Assembly (NCBI GenBank): GCA_946061795.1
Contig: CAMGSK010000020.1
Location: forward strand, 1 to 14,329
Direction: 5' to 3'
DNA length: 14,329 bases
Source: an uncultured Elusimicrobium sp.
Lineage (GTDB): Bacteria > Elusimicrobiota > Elusimicrobia > Elusimicrobiales > Elusimicrobiaceae
In this document: positions 6,743 to 13,206 of the stretch, one piece after another
Position numbering within the stretch: position 1 is the first letter of the stretch
How the letters are laid out: every line of letters begins with the position of its first letter
Notes under the pieces: model-generated
The model's input: only the letters and a program-made list of their open reading frames with translations
What the model was told of the DNA's origin: nothing
Databases searched by the model: none
Made by a program: the position numbers and the translations under genes

Positions 6743-7866
6743 TTGGTTCTCCCCCCTTTGTATTCAAATCCTTCGCAGTATTTCTGCAAATCAAACAAAC
6801 CCTCTCCTTCTCCTTTCAGAGCCGAAGCGGCGGCGGTCAGTACGCTTTCTCCGCTGGGGATGTCTCCGGCGGGATAGGCGTTTAAGTAAACGGGCGCGCG
6901 GCCGTTAACGGCCAGACGCACGTCCTGCACCAGCTGGCCCAGACTCTGTTCCACCGTCAGTACGGCTTTGACTTTTCCGGCCAATTCGCCGATGCGTTTG
7001 TACGGGAAGGGCCACAGCGTAATCGGGCGCAGCAGGCCCAGTTTCAAGCCCTTTTCTTTAGCTTTGCTGAGCGCTTCCAAGCAGGCGCGGGAAGAAAGGC
7101 CGTAGGCCACCAACAACACATCGCAGTCTTCGGTGTTGCGTTCTTCTACGATGACTTCGTCGCGCTCCGCCAGCCCGTAGCGTTTGGCGCGGGACCAAAC
7201 GTCAGCGGACAAATTGTCCCCTTTGTAGGAATAGACGTTGTTTTTGGGTGCGCCGTTTTTGCAGATGTCCAACGCCCAGTCGAATTTGCCCAGTGTTTTG
7301 GGATCAATCGGGTCAAAATGAAAACTCATGCTTTCCATCATCTGCCCCAAAATGCCGTCGGCCAAAATCATGGCCGGAATGCGGTATTTTTCAGAAAGTT
7401 CATACGCCAGCTTGGGGAAATTGCCCAGCTCTTCCACGGAATTCGGCGCAAGGACGAAAATGTGATAGTCCCCGTTGCCGCCGCCGCGCGTGGCCTGGAA
7501 ATAATCTCCCTGCGCACCGGCGATGTTGCCCAGTCCCGGGCCGCCGCGCATCATATTGACAATCAAGCACGGCAAATCCGCACTGGCCAAATAAGAAATG
7601 CCTTCTTGCTTTAAGCTCACGCCGGGAGAAGAAGAAGACGTCATCGCGCGCGTGCCGGTGGCCGCGGAACCGTACACCATGTTAATGGCGGACACTTCGC
7701 TTTCGGCCTGCACAAACGCGCCGCCCGCATCGGCCATATGGGCGGCCATGTATTCGGGCACTTCGTTCTGCGGGGTAATGGGATATCCGGCAAAAAAGCG
7801 GCACCCGGCACGCAGCGCGCCTTCGGCCAAAGCTTCATTGCCTTTACGTAAGGTTTTTTCGGTCAT
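6739..7866 (-). CDS. vorB: 2-oxoacid:ferredoxin oxidoreductase, alpha subunit (VorB type)
   Basis: A 375-residue subunit joining the pyrimidine-binding domain of thiamine-diphosphate enzymes (N-terminal ~200 residues) to the transketolase C-terminal-like domain II. YPITPQNE at 28-35 is the substrate-side signature and, with its PQNE ending, is closest to the VorB group (3-methyl-2-oxobutanoate oxidoreductases); 2-oxoglutarate enzymes usually have YPITPSS. MTSSSSPGVSLKQEG and GGPGLG also fit the family. A GAGGAT ribosome site lies 6 bases before the ATG. The gene is 13 bases after the ferredoxin gene and overlaps the beta gene. The enzyme would convert branched-chain or related 2-oxoacids and CoA to acyl-CoA, CO2 and reduced ferredoxin. 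Substrate range cannot be settled from sequence alone. Confidence 0.9.
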   Translation of the reverse strand: MTEKTLRKGNEALAEGALRAGCRFFAGYPITPQNEVPEYMAAHMADAGGAFVQAESEVSAINMVYGSAATGTRAMTSSSSPGVSLKQEGISYLASADLPCLIVNMMRGGPGLGNIAGAQGDYFQATRGGGNGDYHIFVLAPNSVEELGNFPKLAYELSEKYRIPAMILADGILGQMMESMSFHFDPIDPKTLGKFDWALDICKNGAPKNNVYSYKGDNLSADVWSRAKRYGLAERDEVIVEERNTEDCDVLLVAYGLSSRACLEALSKAKEKGLKLGLLRPITLWPFPYKRIGELAGKVKAVLTVEQSLGQLVQDVRLAVNGRAPVYLNAYPAGDIPSGESVLTAAASALKGEGEGLFDLQKYCEGFEYKGGRTK

Positions 7867-7879
7867 AAAATCCTCAAAA

Positions 7880-8086
7880 TTATTCTTTAATTACCGTGAT
7901 GGCCACGTCCGGGCACACCATATAGCACATCGTGCAGCCGACGCAATTTTCGGGATGTTGCATCTCAGCGGGGAAATATCCTTTCTTGCTGATGGTCTTG
8001 GATTTGCCCAGGCATTTCTTCGGGCAGGCGGAGACGCACAAATAGCAGGCTTTGCAGCGGTTGGCGTCCACTTCTATTCTAGGCAT
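7880..8086 (-). CDS. 2[4Fe-4S] ferredoxin-type delta subunit of the oxidoreductase
   Basis: A 68-residue ferredoxin with two full cluster motifs: Cys11-x2-Cys14-x2-Cys17-x3-Cys21-Pro and Cys48-x2-Cys51-x2-Cys54-x3-Cys58-Pro. A loop of ~26 residues separates them, longer than in free clostridial ferredoxins and usual for the delta subunits of 2-oxoacid oxidoreductases. As the first gene of the operon with alpha, beta and gamma directly behind it, it most likely passes electrons from the thiamine-diphosphate site to soluble ferredoxin (a VorD or KorD role). The start is secured by a perfect AAGGAGG nine bases before the ATG. A good promoter lies upstream. Confidence 0.9.
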   Translation of the reverse strand: MPRIEVDANRCKACYLCVSACPKKCLGKSKTISKKGYFPAEMQHPENCVGCTMCYMVCPDVAITVIKE

Positions 8087-8095
8087 AGGGTATTG

Positions 8096-8102
8096 CCTCC
8101 TT
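8096..8102 (-). promoter_or_regulatory. consensus ribosome binding site of the ferredoxin gene
   Basis: AAGGAGG on the - strand, nine bases before the ATG at 8086. It fixes the start of the small ferredoxin gene. Confidence 0.85.
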
Positions 8103-8121
8103 ATCGCTTCTGTACTCTTAA

Positions 8122-8151
8122 AGTATATGTCTTTTTCCGGCCGGTGCGCAA
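8122..8151 (-). promoter_or_regulatory. promoter of the 2-oxoacid oxidoreductase operon
   Basis: On the - strand a -35 TTGCGC (8151-8146) is followed after 18 bases by a -10 TATACT (8127-8122). Transcription would start near 8115, leaving a leader of about 30 bases before the ferredoxin gene. The tRNA terminator just upstream isolates this unit. Confidence 0.6.
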
Positions 8152-8185
8152 CACAAAAAGGAGGATTTCCCGCTTTATTTTACAT

Positions 8186-8209
8186 AAAAAAACCGCGCAA
8201 AACGCGCGG
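8186..8209 (-). terminator. intrinsic terminator of tRNA-Phe
   Basis: On the - strand CCGCGC, a 5-base loop and GCGCGG form a stem (8209-8193) followed by seven T residues (8192-8186). It lies 21 bases past the tRNA 3' end, so it ends the tRNA transcript and any read-through from the pilin gene. Confidence 0.85.
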
Positions 8210-8229
8210 CGTAAAAAGGCAAAACGAAA

Positions 8230-8301
8230 TGCCGAGGGACAGGATCGAACTGTCGACACCTGGTTTTTCAGACCAGTGCTCTACCACTGAGCTACCTCGG
8301 C
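8230..8301 (-). tRNA. tRNA-Phe (anticodon GAA)
   Basis: A complete cloverleaf of 72 bases can be folded on the - strand. The acceptor stem pairs GCCGAGG with CCTCGGC and has discriminator A, as expected for phenylalanine. The D arm is GCTCAGTGGTAGAGC. The anticodon stem CTGGT/ACCAG holds the loop CTGAAAA with anticodon GAA. The variable loop is GTGTC, and the T arm is GACAG-TTCGATC-CTGTC. The 3' CCA is not encoded (the genome reads ATT after the acceptor stem), so a CCA-adding enzyme is needed. Confidence 0.97.
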
Positions 8302-8312
8302 ATTACGGATAT

Positions 8313-8341
8313 ATTATAACAAAATATCGCGTGTTTGAAAA
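8313..8341 (-). promoter_or_regulatory. promoter of tRNA-Phe
   Basis: On the - strand a -35 TTTTCA (8341-8336), a 17-base spacer and a perfect -10 TATAAT (8318-8313) place the transcription start about 5 bases before the tRNA. The -35 lies within a small GTGTTT/AAACAC inverted repeat (8331-8344). Confidence 0.65.
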
Positions 8342-8356
8342 CACTCCTTTCTTATT

Positions 8357-8851
8357 TTAACAGCACCCGCACTCCGCGGCCGACACTTCCGGGATATTGA
8401 GCAGCTTGGCATAGTCAAAAGAAGCGGGCGCAGAGGAACAGCTATCATCGTGATTTTGGGAAAGTACCAATGTCCCGTTTCGGCCCATCCCGTCATTGGA
8501 CGGATCGTAATAGCACAAACACACCTGTTCTTTTTTGTATCCAGCAACGGGACCGTAAAAGCCGTTTTGTCCATCAATTAAATCATATACAAAGTAAGCT
8601 GTTTCCCGTACAGAACTATTCCCTCCGCCTTTCCCCAATTCCACCCCCAAACCCGGCCAAAGCGTACAACTGCCTTCATCGCCAAGCATGCATACATCTT
8701 TGGCTTGTTTGATCGCTTTGAGTAAAATTTGGGCCTCGGCAAAGCGGGCCTTCGTCCCCGCCTTGGTATATTGCGGCAGCGCGACGGCGGACAATATACC
8801 GATAATCAATACCACCACCAAAAGTTCAATCAGCGTAAATCCTTTTTTCAT
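8357..8851 (-). CDS. type IV pilin-like protein (second, divergent prepilin)
   Basis: A 164-residue prepilin starting [11 protein letters not shown], with prepilin peptidase cleavage expected between Gly4 and Phe5, and Glu9 (mature Glu5) present. The hydrophobic helix spans about residues 5-28 and continues as an amphipathic helix rich in Ala and Lys. The globular part is unlike that of the first pilin: it holds Gly-rich [20 protein letters not shown], and an unusual terminal CGCC. The start is fixed by a GGAGGA ribosome site five bases before the ATG, though the frame stays open further upstream. It is probably a minor pilin or pseudopilin, or a variable surface pilin; no assembly genes are nearby. 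No convincing terminator separates it from tRNA-Phe 55 bases downstream, but the tRNA has its own promoter. Confidence 0.88.
   Translation of the reverse strand: MKKGFTLIELLVVVLIIGILSAVALPQYTKAGTKARFAEAQILLKAIKQAKDVCMLGDEGSCTLWPGLGVELGKGGGNSSVRETAYFVYDLIDGQNGFYGPVAGYKKEQVCLCYYDPSNDGMGRNGTLVLSQNHDDSCSSAPASFDYAKLLNIPEVSAAECGCC
8829..8851 (-). repeat. 23-base identical start region shared with first pilin (copy 2)
   Basis: Identical base for base to 3910-3932, covering the ATG and codons for MKKGFTLI. The sequences diverge immediately on either side, including the ribosome-site regions. Confidence 0.8.
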
Positions 8852-8855
8852 GGTT

Positions 8856-8861
8856 TCCTCC
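8856..8861 (-). promoter_or_regulatory. ribosome binding site that decides the second pilin start
   Basis: GGAGGA on the - strand directly before ATG 8851. Together with the class III signal peptide starting at this ATG, it rules out the longer reading from 9037. Confidence 0.85.
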
Positions 8862-8880
8862 AGAATGCCGGCCCCGGAGA

Positions 8881-9072
8881 AAACAAAAACGGCCGTTTTC
8901 ACGGGACTGCAAACAGGTAGTCCGATGAAACAGCCGTGGTTTGCCGTCCGGCGGACGGCAAACGCTCGGCACAAAGCAACCGGGTAATTAGTCCGTTCGC
9001 CTTGCGCCTGAAACGACTGTTTTTGGCCTGTTTGCATGCCGCCTTGGCGGCAACACCATATCCGTGTATGGT
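8881..9072 (-). promoter_or_regulatory. inverted-repeat-rich leader upstream of the second pilin (candidate structured RNA)
   Basis: The 292-base gap before the pilin holds many complementary arms: an 11-bp hairpin with 3-base loop (GTTTGCCGTCC 8939-8949 with GGACGGCAAAC 8953-8963); a 7-bp hairpin TGCCGCC/GGCGGCA (9037-9052); ACCATA/TATGGT (9055-9072); and a 10-base long-range pair TGCAAACAGG (8908-8917) with CCTGTTTGCA (9027-9036). A local hairpin GGACT/AGTCC (8904-8908, 8919-8923) would hide one arm of the long-range pair, so the two folds compete. A 14-base palindrome around ACGGCCGT (8886-8899) with a T-rich tail on the - strand follows. No known riboswitch class was recognised. Confidence 0.5.
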
Positions 9073-9099
9073 TCCAAAAACAGATGAAATTTTATGATT

Positions 9100-9115
9100 C
9101 CGCACGCTTGCGCGG
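9100..9115 (-). terminator. weak hairpin downstream of rlmI
   Basis: CCGCGC and GTGCGG (9115-9110 and 9105-9100 on the - strand) form a stem with one G-U pair and a 4-base loop, 28 bases past the rlmI stop. No proper T-run follows, so termination is uncertain and read-through toward the pilin leader is possible. Confidence 0.35.
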
Positions 9116-9143
9116 CGGTTTTACGGCTTTTTCCTCCTCTTTT

Positions 9144-10316
9144 TTAGCGCAGCTGAAGCAGCGCAAAATGCAAATAATCCGTCTCCGGCATGCCAATCAA
9201 AACCGGGTGGTCTTTGGCCTGGCCGCGCAGTTCCAACAGAACGGCGCGTTTGCCGGATTTGCTCACGCCCTGGCGGATAATATCCAAAAACGTCTCGCGC
9301 GAAACATGATGAGAACAGGTGGAAAAAGCCAAATACCCGCCTTTTTCCAGCCCTTCCAAAGCCATTTTGACCAATTTGACGTAAAGCCCTACGGCCTGCG
9401 GCAAATTTTTGCGGCTTTTGGCAAACGCCGGGGGGTCCAGCAACACAAAATCCGGCTGGTCGGGCAGCTCTTTCTTTTTCATGGCGGACAGAATGCGTTC
9501 CGCGTCATCGCGGTGATAAACGGCCAAATCTTTTACGCCGTTAAGTTCGGCGTTTTTGTTGGCAAATTCCACTGCGGCGGCGGAGGAATCGCACCCCCAC
9601 ACCTGCGCAGCTCCGGCCAAGGCCGCCGTAATGCCGAAAGAACCGATATAGCTGTACAAATCCACCACCAGTTTGTCTTTAAAATAGGGTTTTAAAAACT
9701 CCCGGTTTTCGCGCTGGTCATAATAAAATCCCGTTTTTTGTCCCACGCGCAGGGGCACTTCGTACTTTACGCCGTTTTCTTCAATTTGCACCGTGTCGGG
9801 CACCTCGCCCACCACTTCGGGGGTATTGCCCAATCCTTCCAAAGCGCGGAACGCGCTATCCGCGCGGAACAAAATGCCTTTGGGTTTAAAAATTTTCTTC
9901 AGCGCGGCGGTAATGGCTTCTTTCTGGCGTTCCATGCCCGCGGTCAGGATTTCCGCTACTAATACGTCTCCATAGCGGTCCACCACCAGGCCCGGCAGAT
10001 TGTCGCTTTCTCCGTAGCACATGCGCCCGTATTTGCGCACGCCGATTTCTTTGCGGTAATCATACGCCGCGTCCAAATTTTGAAAGATAAAATCTTCCGG
10101 CAGCGGGTCCGGGCCTTTGGACACCATACGCACGGCAATGAGGCTGTGGGGATTGAAAAATCCGTATCCCACGACGTTGCCGTCTCCGTCCAGCACGCGC
10201 ACCAATTCTCCGGGTTCTATAGACGTATCCAGCCCGGCTATCTCATTGGAAAAAATCCAGTAATGCCCCGCGGCGATGCGGCGGTGCTCTTTAGGTTTCA
10301 GTTTTACTTCAGTCAT
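9144..10316 (-). CDS. rlmI: 23S rRNA (cytosine-C5)-methyltransferase, RlmI-like
   Basis: A 390-residue class I SAM-dependent methyltransferase of the RlmI/YccW family, which methylates a 23S rRNA cytosine (C1962 in E. coli). An N-terminal RNA-binding PUA domain covers residues ~1-70. A middle domain follows, then the family segment GQKTGFYYDQRENR (192-205). The SAM-binding motif I is VVDLYSYIGSFGI (217-229), motif IV is LLDPPAFAKSRK (292-303), and TCS is at 333-335. Cys334 is the likely catalytic cysteine by family analogy. The length is typical. The start overlaps the PyrE-like stop by eight bases and is preceded by AAGGAG inside that gene. The exact target base in this organism is inferred from the family. 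Confidence 0.9.
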   Translation of the reverse strand: MTEVKLKPKEHRRIAAGHYWIFSNEIAGLDTSIEPGELVRVLDGDGNVVGYGFFNPHSLIAVRMVSKGPDPLPEDFIFQNLDAAYDYRKEIGVRKYGRMCYGESDNLPGLVVDRYGDVLVAEILTAGMERQKEAITAALKKIFKPKGILFRADSAFRALEGLGNTPEVVGEVPDTVQIEENGVKYEVPLRVGQKTGFYYDQRENREFLKPYFKDKLVVDLYSYIGSFGITAALAGAAQVWGCDSSAAAVEFANKNAELNGVKDLAVYHRDDAERILSAMKKKELPDQPDFVLLDPPAFAKSRKNLPQAVGLYVKLVKMALEGLEKGGYLAFSTCSHHVSRETFLDIIRQGVSKSGKRAVLLELRGQAKDHPVLIGMPETDYLHFALLQLR

Positions 10317-10902
10317 GTTCCGGCTCCTTGTTCATGTCGTCCACTTCGGTCACCGGCATGCCGGAAGCGCAGAGAGGGCAGTCTTTGGCGCGGAACGTTT
10401 GAATGGGGTAAGACAGCAGCGCGCGCAGCGGCAGCGTGACGGGCAAAATGCCCATGGAGCGGTCCACCATCACGCTCACGCCCATTACCTTGGCTCCGGC
10501 AGCTTTGACCAGCTCTTCGGCGCGCAGCACTTTGCGTCCGCCCACGGTCACATCGTCCACCAACAGCACGGTTTCCCCGGGTTTAATGACGAAATTATGT
10601 TTTAAAATCATGCGTCCCTGCGCGTCCTTGGAAGCGAAAATCGCGCGCGCTCCGCGCACGCGGGCCACTTCCTGCGCCAAAACGGAGTTAGACGGGGTCA
10701 GCGCCATCACCACGTCGGCTTTGGCGGGGAACTTGTCCGACATGGCCTGCGCGATTTTCTGCGCCAGATTGGGATGCTGCAAAAGCAGCGAGGTTTGAAT
10801 ATACGTCTGGCTGTGAAAGCCCGACGGCATCACGAAATGCCCTTCCACCACGGCCCCGTGTTCCTGAAGTAATGACAGCAAGTCCAGATTATTTCTTGGC
10901 AT
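10309..10902 (-). CDS. pyrE: orotate phosphoribosyltransferase-like protein (PyrE family)
   Basis: A 197-residue phosphoribosyltransferase whose overall layout matches the Thermus-type PyrE. It has an N-terminal hood with EGHFVMPSGFHSQTYIQ (20-36), a Rossmann-like core with the PRPP loop VLLVDDVTVGG, and a C-terminal CPLCASGMP segment. PyrE makes OMP from orotate and PRPP in pyrimidine synthesis. Several usual active-site stretches differ: the PRPP loop is one residue shorter than the common EDVxTTGG form, the ALGG region reads ALTPSN, and the FAERE/LRRGF segments read FASKD/LKHNF. It may be a true PyrE that drifted, or a relative with another base. The ATG at 10902 has AAGGAG six bases upstream and overlaps the AsmA-like gene end by 14 bases. 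Confidence 0.78.
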   Translation of the reverse strand: MPRNNLDLLSLLQEHGAVVEGHFVMPSGFHSQTYIQTSLLLQHPNLAQKIAQAMSDKFPAKADVVMALTPSNSVLAQEVARVRGARAIFASKDAQGRMILKHNFVIKPGETVLLVDDVTVGGRKVLRAEELVKAAGAKVMGVSVMVDRSMGILPVTLPLRALLSYPIQTFRAKDCPLCASGMPVTEVDDMNKEPEHD

Positions 10903-13201
10903 GGAATTCTCCTTTCACAAAATCGCCGCTTCTCTTAAAATCGGTGCGCAGACCGCGCTTGCGCGCGGAATCTATTTGCACGCCCGTTTTTTTGGCGCGC
11001 AGCATTTCCAAACGAGGCTTGAGCATAGACGAAGAAACCTTAAACGCCAAAGCCGGATTGCCGGATTCGTCAGTCAAGTTCTCCGCCAGGATTCCTCTTT
11101 TGGAAGAGGGGGTGAACATGGTCCAAATCACCAGTTCAAACGTTTCGCGGACCCAGTCCGTCCAGCCAGACACGGCGGCCGAGATGACGGGCCCCTGCGT
11201 AAACGCGTTGTTAATAATCATCGTACCATTTTTAAAATCCACGGAGGCGGCCATTTCATTAAACGCCACGTCTTTAAGCACTTCCCCCACTTTAAAACTG
11301 CCGCTTCGCTCCATGCGGTGCATCATGATAAACGGCGTAAACGTAATATTGAGCGCCTGCTGCTCTTCGGCCAGTTTTTCCATCTGGTGAATCACACCGT
11401 CCTGAAGTTTCATGTCCAGCGTGCCGTTTAATTTGGCCGCGCCGGGCAGCAGTCCCGTAAAAGAAAATTCGGCGTTGAACCGCTTGCCCGAAAGCACCGT
11501 ACTGGCAAACGTGTCGGCATACAACGTGCCGGAAAAATTGGGCATAAATTTGGGCAGCCGGTCCCGGAAGTTGCGCATCCACGCCAAATCCCCGGTTTGC
11601 ACGGGATAGGGTTTAGACTTGGTTTTCGGAATTTTAGAAATCACTTCCGTGAAATCCATCACCGTACCGATAAATTTCATCGGCTCAAAATGCTCCAAAT
11701 ACAAAGACGTATTGATTTTTCTTTTTGCGCTTTTAATGTTATCTACGGACAAACGGATCTTGACGGGCACGCCGTCCAACAATGCAGAAGAAATATACGC
11801 ATAAAGATTCCCTTTGCGGTAAGACGCGCTTAAGTTGAGTTTGTCAAATACGCTGTCAGCCACTTTTACGCTGCCCGTTTGCGTCTGCGCATACAAATCC
11901 GTAAAATCTTTTTTGGCCGAAAAATCTCCGCTGACGCCGGAAGTTTCAAACCCCCAAAATAAGCCGGATACGTCTTGCGCTCCGATCTGTACCAAAGGCA
12001 ACGACGTTTTTCCGTCCGTCCGTTTTACGCGGGCGGACAAGGAGCCCCGGCCTTTGAGTTTGAATTTTTCCAAAAAAGGCCAGCGGCGGCTGAGCGTCGC
12101 CAAGTCCGCCCATCCCGTTTTAACGTTCAAATCAAACTTTGCGGGGGCGGGTGCAAAATGCATTTCGCCGGAAACGGACACGTTCATATTGTCGGTTTTG
12201 GCCGTCAGCTCCGTCAGCTTTAACGTCGTGTATCCCGCATCCAAACGCCCTTTGGCGGTAATTTGAGAACCGGGGACATTAAAAGCGGGCAAACTTTTAT
12301 GGAAAACAGATAAATCTTTTTCATCAAAAGCGGGTACTTTTCCCCGGACGGAAAAAAACGGAGTGCGCAAATTGTCCACATCCAGCGTCAGCGCGACGGG
12401 TTTTTGGAATAAAGAAATCTGTGTCTTGAAACTGCGCAGCGCGAATTTGCTCCAGTCAAAATTGGCAAAGTTTACCTGGCCGGAGCCGCGGATTTCCAAA
12501 TCAGAAATATTGTCCGCCCAGCGGTTGCGCAATACGGTCTCCAAGCGGAAACGGGAAAGTTCGTTTAAACGCAGGTGTGCAAAGTGCATATTCAGCCCGT
12601 AAACCGCGTGCGTGACGGCCGCGCCCAAGTCTCTGTAGCTGAGCACGCCGTCCTGAATACGCCAGTCTTCTATGCTGATTTCAAAACTCGCTCCGGTGGC
12701 CGCGCTGACGTATTGGGTTTCCCCGCCGCCCGTTTTGACGGGAGGAACGTTGTACTGTCCCTCTTCCGAGCGGGTAATATTGATGCGCGGACGCTGCAGC
12801 GTGACCTCATCCACAATCAATTTATGCTCCAGCAAAGGAAGCAGCTTATAACGAATAAGTACCGATTCCGCGGACAAAAACGGCTCGCCCGGATTTACTT
12901 TGTTGTCCAAAACGGCAAATCCTTTTAACTCCACGGTATTGACGAATTTCAAATCCAGAGAAGAAATGACCACCGGGCGGTCCAGCACCGCCTGCAGACG
13001 CTGGGTCAGCGTCTCACTGATTTGCTGGGCGTTAAATATTTTCAGCGCGGCTATCCACAAACCTCCGCCCAGCAGCAGAAGCAGCATCACGGTAAATAAA
13101 AACGTGCGGAAAAGCACGCCCAACGTCCCCAGCACAATACGCGCGGTGCGGGAACGTTTGCGGGAGGAAGCGGAAGATTTTGCTTTTTTGTTTCTTGCCA
13201 T
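10889..13201 (-). CDS. AsmA family protein (envelope biogenesis)
   Basis: A 770-residue protein. A very basic N terminus (residues 1-21) precedes one transmembrane helix (~24-52); the rest would face the periplasm. The first region, with the ISSLDLKF stretch after the helix, fits the AsmA N-terminal domain. A long beta-rich middle of repeating short strands resembles the groove of AsmA-like lipid-transfer proteins. Near the C terminus FKNGTMIINNAFTQGPVIS, followed by GWTDWVRETFELVIWTM, matches the AsmA C-terminal domain. Such proteins help move phospholipids to the outer membrane. The ATG at 13201 lies 5 bases after the upstream gene. A GTG at 13228 would add nine residues and overlap that gene; neither start has a clear ribosome site. 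The gene is followed by the overlapping PyrE-like gene. Confidence 0.8.
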   Translation of the reverse strand: MARNKKAKSSASSRKRSRTARIVLGTLGVLFRTFLFTVMLLLLLGGGLWIAALKIFNAQQISETLTQRLQAVLDRPVVISSLDLKFVNTVELKGFAVLDNKVNPGEPFLSAESVLIRYKLLPLLEHKLIVDEVTLQRPRINITRSEEGQYNVPPVKTGGGETQYVSAATGASFEISIEDWRIQDGVLSYRDLGAAVTHAVYGLNMHFAHLRLNELSRFRLETVLRNRWADNISDLEIRGSGQVNFANFDWSKFALRSFKTQISLFQKPVALTLDVDNLRTPFFSVRGKVPAFDEKDLSVFHKSLPAFNVPGSQITAKGRLDAGYTTLKLTELTAKTDNMNVSVSGEMHFAPAPAKFDLNVKTGWADLATLSRRWPFLEKFKLKGRGSLSARVKRTDGKTSLPLVQIGAQDVSGLFWGFETSGVSGDFSAKKDFTDLYAQTQTGSVKVADSVFDKLNLSASYRKGNLYAYISSALLDGVPVKIRLSVDNIKSAKRKINTSLYLEHFEPMKFIGTVMDFTEVISKIPKTKSKPYPVQTGDLAWMRNFRDRLPKFMPNFSGTLYADTFASTVLSGKRFNAEFSFTGLLPGAAKLNGTLDMKLQDGVIHQMEKLAEEQQALNITFTPFIMMHRMERSGSFKVGEVLKDVAFNEMAASVDFKNGTMIINNAFTQGPVISAAVSGWTDWVRETFELVIWTMFTPSSKRGILAENLTDESGNPALAFKVSSSMLKPRLEMLRAKKTGVQIDSARKRGLRTDFKRSGDFVKGEFHAKK

Positions 13202-13206
13202 AAAAT

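Noticed and set aside
8852..9037. N-terminal extension of the second pilin reading frame
   Set aside because: It would put 62 unrelated residues before [10 protein letters not shown], destroying the prepilin signal. A good ribosome site precedes the inner ATG, and the extension runs through the hairpin-rich leader.
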